Shown here piece after piece: positions 1 through 5,729 of a stretch of 5,729 nucleotides of DNA. The stretch comes from an uncultured Campylobacter sp. GTDB lineage: Bacteria > Campylobacterota > Campylobacteria > Campylobacterales > Campylobacteraceae. The notes below the pieces were generated by a model. The model saw only the letters and a list, made by a program, of their open reading frames with translations. It did no database searches and was not told where the DNA came from. Location of the stretch: positions 1 through 5,729 of the forward strand of contig NZ_CALIBB010000145.1 of assembly GCF_938045595.1 (NCBI RefSeq), written 5' to 3'. A program made the position numbers and the translations under genes. How positions within the stretch are numbered: the first letter of the stretch is position 1; each line of letters opens with the position of its first letter.

Positions 1-3502
<3,502 letters not shown>

Positions 3503-3504
<2 letters not shown>

Positions 3505-3527
3505 TTTAGGGCAAAAAGCCCTAAATT
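3503..3527 (+). terminator. Perfect 10-bp hairpin at the rpoC stop; possible weak terminator or 3'-end stabiliser
   Basis: The arms AATTTAGGGC (3503-3512) and GCCCTAAATT (3518-3527) pair perfectly around a five-A loop, and the left arm includes the last two bases of the rpoC stop codon. On the + strand only a short T run follows (3526-3528), then ACCTAAA, so it lacks the U-tract of a strong intrinsic terminator. Partial read-through into the downstream DoxX gene is likely, because I see no TATAAT-like box between the two genes. Read on the minus strand, the hairpin is followed by six T (3496-3501 in complement), but no minus-strand gene needs terminating. The hairpin is directly visible; terminator function is inferred. 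Confidence 0.45.
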
Positions 3528-3539
3528 TACCTAAATTTA
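3520..3539 (+). repeat. Tandem direct repeat, two copies of CCTAAATTTA
   Basis: Two identical 10-nt units lie back to back at 3520-3529 and 3530-3539. The first unit provides most of the right arm of the rpoC-end hairpin. The second can pair with the same left arm over eight bases (AATTTAGG, 3503-3510) and runs directly into the ribosome binding site of the next gene. It may be only a local duplication in AT-rich DNA. Confidence 0.6.
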
Positions 3540-3550
3540 AAGGATAAAGC

Positions 3551-3940
3551 ATGAATATGATCAACATAAATTTCGGTCTTTTATTTATCAGGTTGGGGCT
3601 TGGAGTTTGTCTTTTAATGCACGGAATTTTTAAGCTTACTCACGGCATAGACGACGTAAAATCGATGCTGGTTGCCAGAGGAATTCCGGATTTAGTGGCT
3701 TACGGCGCATACGTAGGCGAGGTGCTGGCGCCAGCGATGATAATCATAGGCGTATTTTGCCGCATAGGCGCTCTGCTTGTGATCGCAAACGTGCTCATGA
3801 TAATATATGTCCTACACACTCCGTTGAGCGCGCTTACCGGCGTGGGCGGATTTGAGCTTGAAATCGTATATCTGTATCTTTCCGCTGCGATCTGCTTAGT
3901 GATCTGCGGCGGCGGAGAGTTTGTACTGATTAGAGATTAA
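3551..3940 (+). CDS. DoxX family integral membrane protein
   Basis: This is a 129-residue hydrophobic protein with four predicted membrane helices, at about residues 8-30, 47-69, 72-88 and 104-127. The layout matches the DoxX family: RLGLGVCLLMHGIFKL in helix 1, a Gly-Ile-Pro turn (44-46), a Glu in helix 2 (E57, AYVGEVLAPAMIIIG), an Arg just before helix 3 (R71), and GGFELEIVYLYL...GGGEF at the C-terminus. It should sit in the inner membrane with no cleaved signal. The family is named after a subunit of archaeal thiosulfate:quinone oxidoreductase, and a mycobacterial member joins a redox-stress membrane complex. Neither role can be assigned here. The start is the ATG with AAAGGA (3539-3544) six bases upstream; the next ATG at 3557 is less well spaced. 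It follows rpoC by 46 bases without an obvious promoter, so it is probably a read-through gene of the rpoBC unit. Codon use looks like its neighbours'. Family confident, function unknown. Confidence 0.88.
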   Translation: MNMININFGLLFIRLGLGVCLLMHGIFKLTHGIDDVKSMLVARGIPDLVAYGAYVGEVLAPAMIIIGVFCRIGALLVIANVLMIIYVLHTPLSALTGVGGFELEIVYLYLSAAICLVICGGGEFVLIRD

Positions 3941-3942
3941 AA

Positions 3943-3985
3943 TTTAGTTAAATTTACGTTTCTGTAAGTTTAAACAAAGTATAAT
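3943..3985 (+). promoter_or_regulatory. Sigma70-type promoter for the str operon (rpsL-rpsG-fusA)
   Basis: A perfect TATAAT box sits at 3980-3985, about 38 bases before the rpsL start, predicting transcription from about 3992 and a leader of roughly 30 bases. There is no good TTGACA at the usual distance; TTTCTG at 3959 with a 15-base spacer is poor. Instead, T-runs recur at 3943-3945, 3953-3955, 3959-3961 and 3969-3971, close to helical phasing. This matches the known Campylobacter sigma70 promoter style, in which periodic T-rich DNA replaces the -35 element. The transcription start is inferred. Confidence 0.7.
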
Positions 3986-4012
3986 CCAAATCTTTTTGAA
4001 TAAATTTTTGTG

Positions 4013-4026
4013 AAAGGAAAGATGTG
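4013..4026 (+). promoter_or_regulatory. rpsL ribosome binding site with overlapping ATG and GTG starts
   Basis: AAAGGA (4013-4018) lies five bases before the GTG at 4024-4026. An ATG at 4022-4024 shares its last base with that GTG but is in another frame and reads only Met-Cys-Gln-Pro before TAA at 4034-4036. Only the GTG gives the universal S12 N-terminus MPTINQLVRK. The GTG also has the better spacing: five bases against three. Confidence 0.8.
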
Positions 4027-4398
4027 CCAACCATAAATCAATTGGTCAGAAAAGAGCGCAAGAAGATTACCGAGAAATCGAAGTCTCCGGCGCTAAAGAA
4101 TTGCCCTCAACGAAGAGGAGTTTGTACTAAGGTCTATACTACGACCCCTAAAAAGCCAAACTCAGCGCTTCGTAAAGTTGCCAAAGTAAGGCTTACTAGC
4201 GGATTTGAAGTCATCAGCTATATCGGCGGTGAAGGTCACAATCTACAAGAGCACTCCATAGTGCTAGTTCGCGGCGGTCGTGTAAAGGACCTACCGGGCG
4301 TTAAATACCACATCGTCCGCGGTGCACTCGATACTGCAGGCGTTGCGAAACGAACCGTTGCAAGATCAAAATACGGTGCTAAACGACCTAAAAAATAG
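4024..4398 (+). CDS. rpsL: 30S ribosomal protein S12
   Basis: S12 sits at the decoding centre of the 30S subunit and contributes to tRNA selection and translocation. The 124-residue product has the same length as E. coli S12 and is colinear with it: MPTINQLVRK, CPQRRGVCT (27-35), TTTPKKPNSALRK (39-51), YIGGEGHNLQEHS (66-78), GGRVKDLPGV (84-93) and the basic end SKYGAKRPKK. Lys43 and Lys88, where classical streptomycin-resistance substitutions occur, are wild type, as is Pro91. Asp89 is the residue methylthiolated by RimO in E. coli. The start is GTG, fixed by homology and by AAAGGA five bases upstream. It is the first gene of the str operon, 83 bases after the DoxX-family gene and behind its own TATAAT promoter. 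It ends in TAG, followed by a 69-base spacer to rpsG. Certain. Confidence 0.99.
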   Translation: MPTINQLVRKERKKITEKSKSPALKNCPQRRGVCTKVYTTTPKKPNSALRKVAKVRLTSGFEVISYIGGEGHNLQEHSIVLVRGGRVKDLPGVKYHIVRGALDTAGVAKRTVARSKYGAKRPKK

Positions 4399-4432
4399 TT
4401 TAGCCTAAACAGACCGGCACTAGATTTTGCCG
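4398..4432 (+). other. Two small hairpins in the rpsL-rpsG spacer (candidate S7 control region)
   Basis: GTTTA (4398-4402) can pair with TAAAC (4406-4410) across a three-base loop. CGGCA (4415-4419) can pair with TGCCG (4428-4432) across eight bases. Both stems are only 5 bp and neither is followed by a U-tract, so they do not look like terminators. In E. coli the S12-S7 spacer is where S7 binds to repress its own operon, which makes this the natural place to look. No similarity to the E. coli site could be shown by eye. Confidence 0.3.
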
Positions 4433-4467
4433 AGTTTGAGTAAAATTTTAAAATTTGAAGGAATAAA

Positions 4468-4938
4468 ATGAGAAGAAGAAAAGCTCCCGTTAGGGAAGTT
4501 ATGCCCGATCCGATTTATGACAGCAAAGTAATCACAAAATTTATTAATTCGCTTATGTTCGACGGCAAAAAGAGCGTCGCTACCGAGATTATGTACGGCG
4601 CCTTAAATTTCATCGACAATAAAGGCGGCGAGAAGAAAGGTATCGAAATTTTTAACGATGCCATCGATAACGTTAAGCCTTTGATGGAAGTAAAATCTCG
4701 TCGCGTAGGCGGCGCCACATATCAGGTTCCGATCGAGGTCAGGCCGGCTCGACAGCAGGCTTTGGCTATTCGCTGGATCATCTCTTTTGCGAGAAAAAGA
4801 AGCGAGCGCACGATGATAGAGCGCCTGGCTTACGAGCTTATGGACGCCGCAAATTCTAAAGGCTCTTCATTTAAAAAGAAAGAAGATACCTACAAGATGG
4901 CAGAAGCCAACAAAGCTTTCGCGCATTATCGTTGGTAG
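4468..4938 (+). CDS. rpsG: 30S ribosomal protein S7
   Basis: S7 is a primary 16S rRNA-binding protein that nucleates assembly of the 30S head and lies near the E-site tRNA. The 156-residue product has the usual bacterial length. It shows the basic N-terminus MRRRKAPVREVMPDP, the segment FINSLMFDGKK (25-35), and the conserved core VKSRRVGGATYQVPIEVRPARQ. RWIISFARKRSERTM and the C-terminal NKAFAHYRW follow. The ATG start has GAAGGA (4457-4462) five bases upstream. It is the middle gene of rpsL-rpsG-fusA, and its TAG stop is embedded in the Shine-Dalgarno sequence of fusA, nine bases before the next start. S7 is the autogenous repressor of this operon in E. coli; whether it acts so here is unknown. 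Certain identification. Confidence 0.99.
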   Translation: MRRRKAPVREVMPDPIYDSKVITKFINSLMFDGKKSVATEIMYGALNFIDNKGGEKKGIEIFNDAIDNVKPLMEVKSRRVGGATYQVPIEVRPARQQALAIRWIISFARKRSERTMIERLAYELMDAANSKGSSFKKKEDTYKMAEANKAFAHYRW

Positions 4939-4942
4939 GAGG
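4937..4942 (+). promoter_or_regulatory. Consensus fusA Shine-Dalgarno overlapping the rpsG stop codon
   Basis: AGGAGG at 4937-4942 shares its first two bases with the rpsG TAG (4936-4938) and is five bases from the fusA ATG at 4948. It is the strongest ribosome binding site in the window; the other genes have only AAAGGA or GAAGGA. The overlap suggests that ribosomes ending on rpsG reinitiate on fusA, keeping S7 and EF-G translation coupled. Confidence 0.85.
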
Positions 4943-4947
4943 GCATT

Positions 4948-5729
4948 ATGGCAAGAAAAACCCCTTTGCATATGGTTAGAAACATCGGTATTGCCGCTCA
5001 CATCGACGCCGGAAAGACGACTACAAGCGAAAGAATTCTATTTTTTACCGGTATGAGTCATAAGATTGGCGAGGTTCACGAGGGCGCCGCTACTATGGAC
5101 TGGATGGAGCAGGAGCGCGAGCGTGGCATTACGATTACGTCTGCGGCAACGACCTGCTTTTGGAATAATTATCAGATAAATTTGATAGACACCCCGGGTC
5201 ACGTAGACTTTACTATCGAAGTGGAGCGCTCGATGCGCGTTTTAGATGGTGCGGTAGCAGTATTTTGCTCTGTAGGCGGCGTTCAGCCTCAAAGTGAGAC
5301 CGTTTGGCGCCAAGCGAATAAATACCATGTTCCGCGCATCATTTTCGTAAATAAGATGGACCGCGTAGGCGCAAATTTTTATAATGTCGAACAGCAGGTA
5401 AAAGATAGGCTCAAAGCCCATCCTGTTCCGATTCAAATTCCGATCGGCGCAGAAGATGATTTTAAGGGCGTTATCGATTTGGTTACTATGAAGGCGCTCG
5501 TTTGGGATGATAGCAAGGGTCCTTCTGCTCCCGAGATCGTTGAAATTCCTGCTGAATTACGAGAAAAAGCGCAAGAGTATCGCGATAAGATGATTGAGGC
5601 GGTAGCAGAGACTGATGAAGCCTTGATGGAGAAGTATTTTAACGGCGAAGAGCTAAGCGTAGAAGAGATTAAAAAAGGCATCAAGAAAGGCTGCTTAAGC
5701 CTAAGCTTCTTTCCTATGCTATGCGGTAC
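4948..5729 (+). CDS. fusA: Elongation factor G, 3'-truncated by window edge
   Basis: EF-G is the GTPase that drives translocation of tRNA and mRNA on the ribosome and, with RRF, ribosome recycling. 260 codons are visible, with no stop before the window end; the family is about 690-700 residues. The fragment covers the G domain: G1 AHIDAGKTT (17-25), switch I RGITITSAATT (59-69), G3 DTPGH with the catalytic His85 (81-85), and G4 NKMD (135-138). From about residue 155 it enters the G-prime insert (IPIGAEDDFKGVIDLV) and ends at FFPMLCG, just before the expected SAF/TAF G5 motif. The N-terminus MARKTPLHMVRNIGIAAHIDAGK matches Campylobacter EF-G. The ATG is set by the AGGAGG five bases upstream. 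It is the third gene of the str operon. In Campylobacter, tuf is normally elsewhere, upstream of rpoBC, but that is outside this window. Confidence 0.98.
   Translation, partial: MARKTPLHMVRNIGIAAHIDAGKTTTSERILFFTGMSHKIGEVHEGAATMDWMEQERERGITITSAATTCFWNNYQINLIDTPGHVDFTIEVERSMRVLDGAVAVFCSVGGVQPQSETVWRQANKYHVPRIIFVNKMDRVGANFYNVEQQVKDRLKAHPVPIQIPIGAEDDFKGVIDLVTMKALVWDDSKGPSAPEIVEIPAELREKAQEYRDKMIEAVAETDEALMEKYFNGEELSVEEIKKGIKKGCLSLSFFPMLCG

Noticed and set aside
3940..3955. AT-only inverted repeat AAATTTA-GT-TAAATTT after the DoxX-family gene, as a terminator
   Set aside because: It has no GC pairs, a two-base gap too tight for a full stem, and no U-tract. It overlaps the T-phased promoter region and is explained by AAATTT-rich intergenic DNA.
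4441..4446. TAAAAT as a -10 box for an internal rpsG promoter
   Set aside because: It has one mismatch, no extended -10 and no phased T-runs upstream, and lies in AT-rich sequence where such hexamers occur by chance.
4443..4456. Perfect 14-base AT palindrome before rpsG as an operator
   Set aside because: It consists only of A and T runs, which form palindromes easily in this base composition. There is no second site or regulator nearby to support an operator.
4515..4718. Minus-strand open frame opposite rpsG
   Set aside because: It is fully antisense to conserved S7 codons, with no convincing start context.
5242..5684. Two minus-strand open frames opposite fusA
   Set aside because: Both are antisense to conserved EF-G G-domain sequence and show no domain signal.

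Overview
This window reads as a housekeeping stretch from a campylobacterotan (epsilonproteobacterial) chromosome, most likely a Campylobacter species of comparatively high GC. The protein sequences of RpoC, S12, S7 and EF-G carry Campylobacter/Helicobacter-type signatures as I recall them. The intergenic DNA is rich in AAATTT, and the one clear promoter has a TATAAT box with phased T-runs and no good -35. Coding GC looks to be in the mid-40s percent by eye, higher than C. jejuni, so something like C. gracilis or the C. rectus/showae/curvus group is plausible. The species assignment is an inference.

Layout, all on the + strand: (1) 1-3504, the C-terminal three quarters or so of rpoC (RNA polymerase beta-prime), entering in frame from the left edge. 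(2) 3503-3539, a perfect 10-bp hairpin overlapping the rpoC stop, followed by a tandem 10-nt repeat. (3) 3551-3940, a small four-helix membrane protein of the DoxX family. (4) 3941-4023, a short spacer with a sigma70-type promoter. (5) 4024-4398 rpsL (S12), 4468-4938 rpsG (S7) and 4948 to the right edge, the start of fusA (EF-G). These three form the classical str operon. No spacer exceeds about 85 bases, so there is no long non-coding stretch. I see no tRNA or rRNA gene, insertion sequence, CRISPR array or credible minus-strand gene.

The known genes make the transcription and translation machinery: the polymerase catalytic subunit, the decoding-centre protein S12, the 30S head assembly protein S7, and the translocase EF-G. 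The only accessory gene is the DoxX-family one, at the rpoC/rpsL junction. From memory this is the same junction that holds the L-fucose island in some C. jejuni strains, so it may be a tolerated insertion point between two essential operons.

I found no convincing undescribed system. Points worth a second look are the large insertion in the RpoC trigger loop, the DoxX gene at the junction, the overlapping ATG/GTG at the rpsL start, the hairpin and tandem repeat after rpoC, and the rpsL-rpsG spacer as a possible S7 autoregulatory site.
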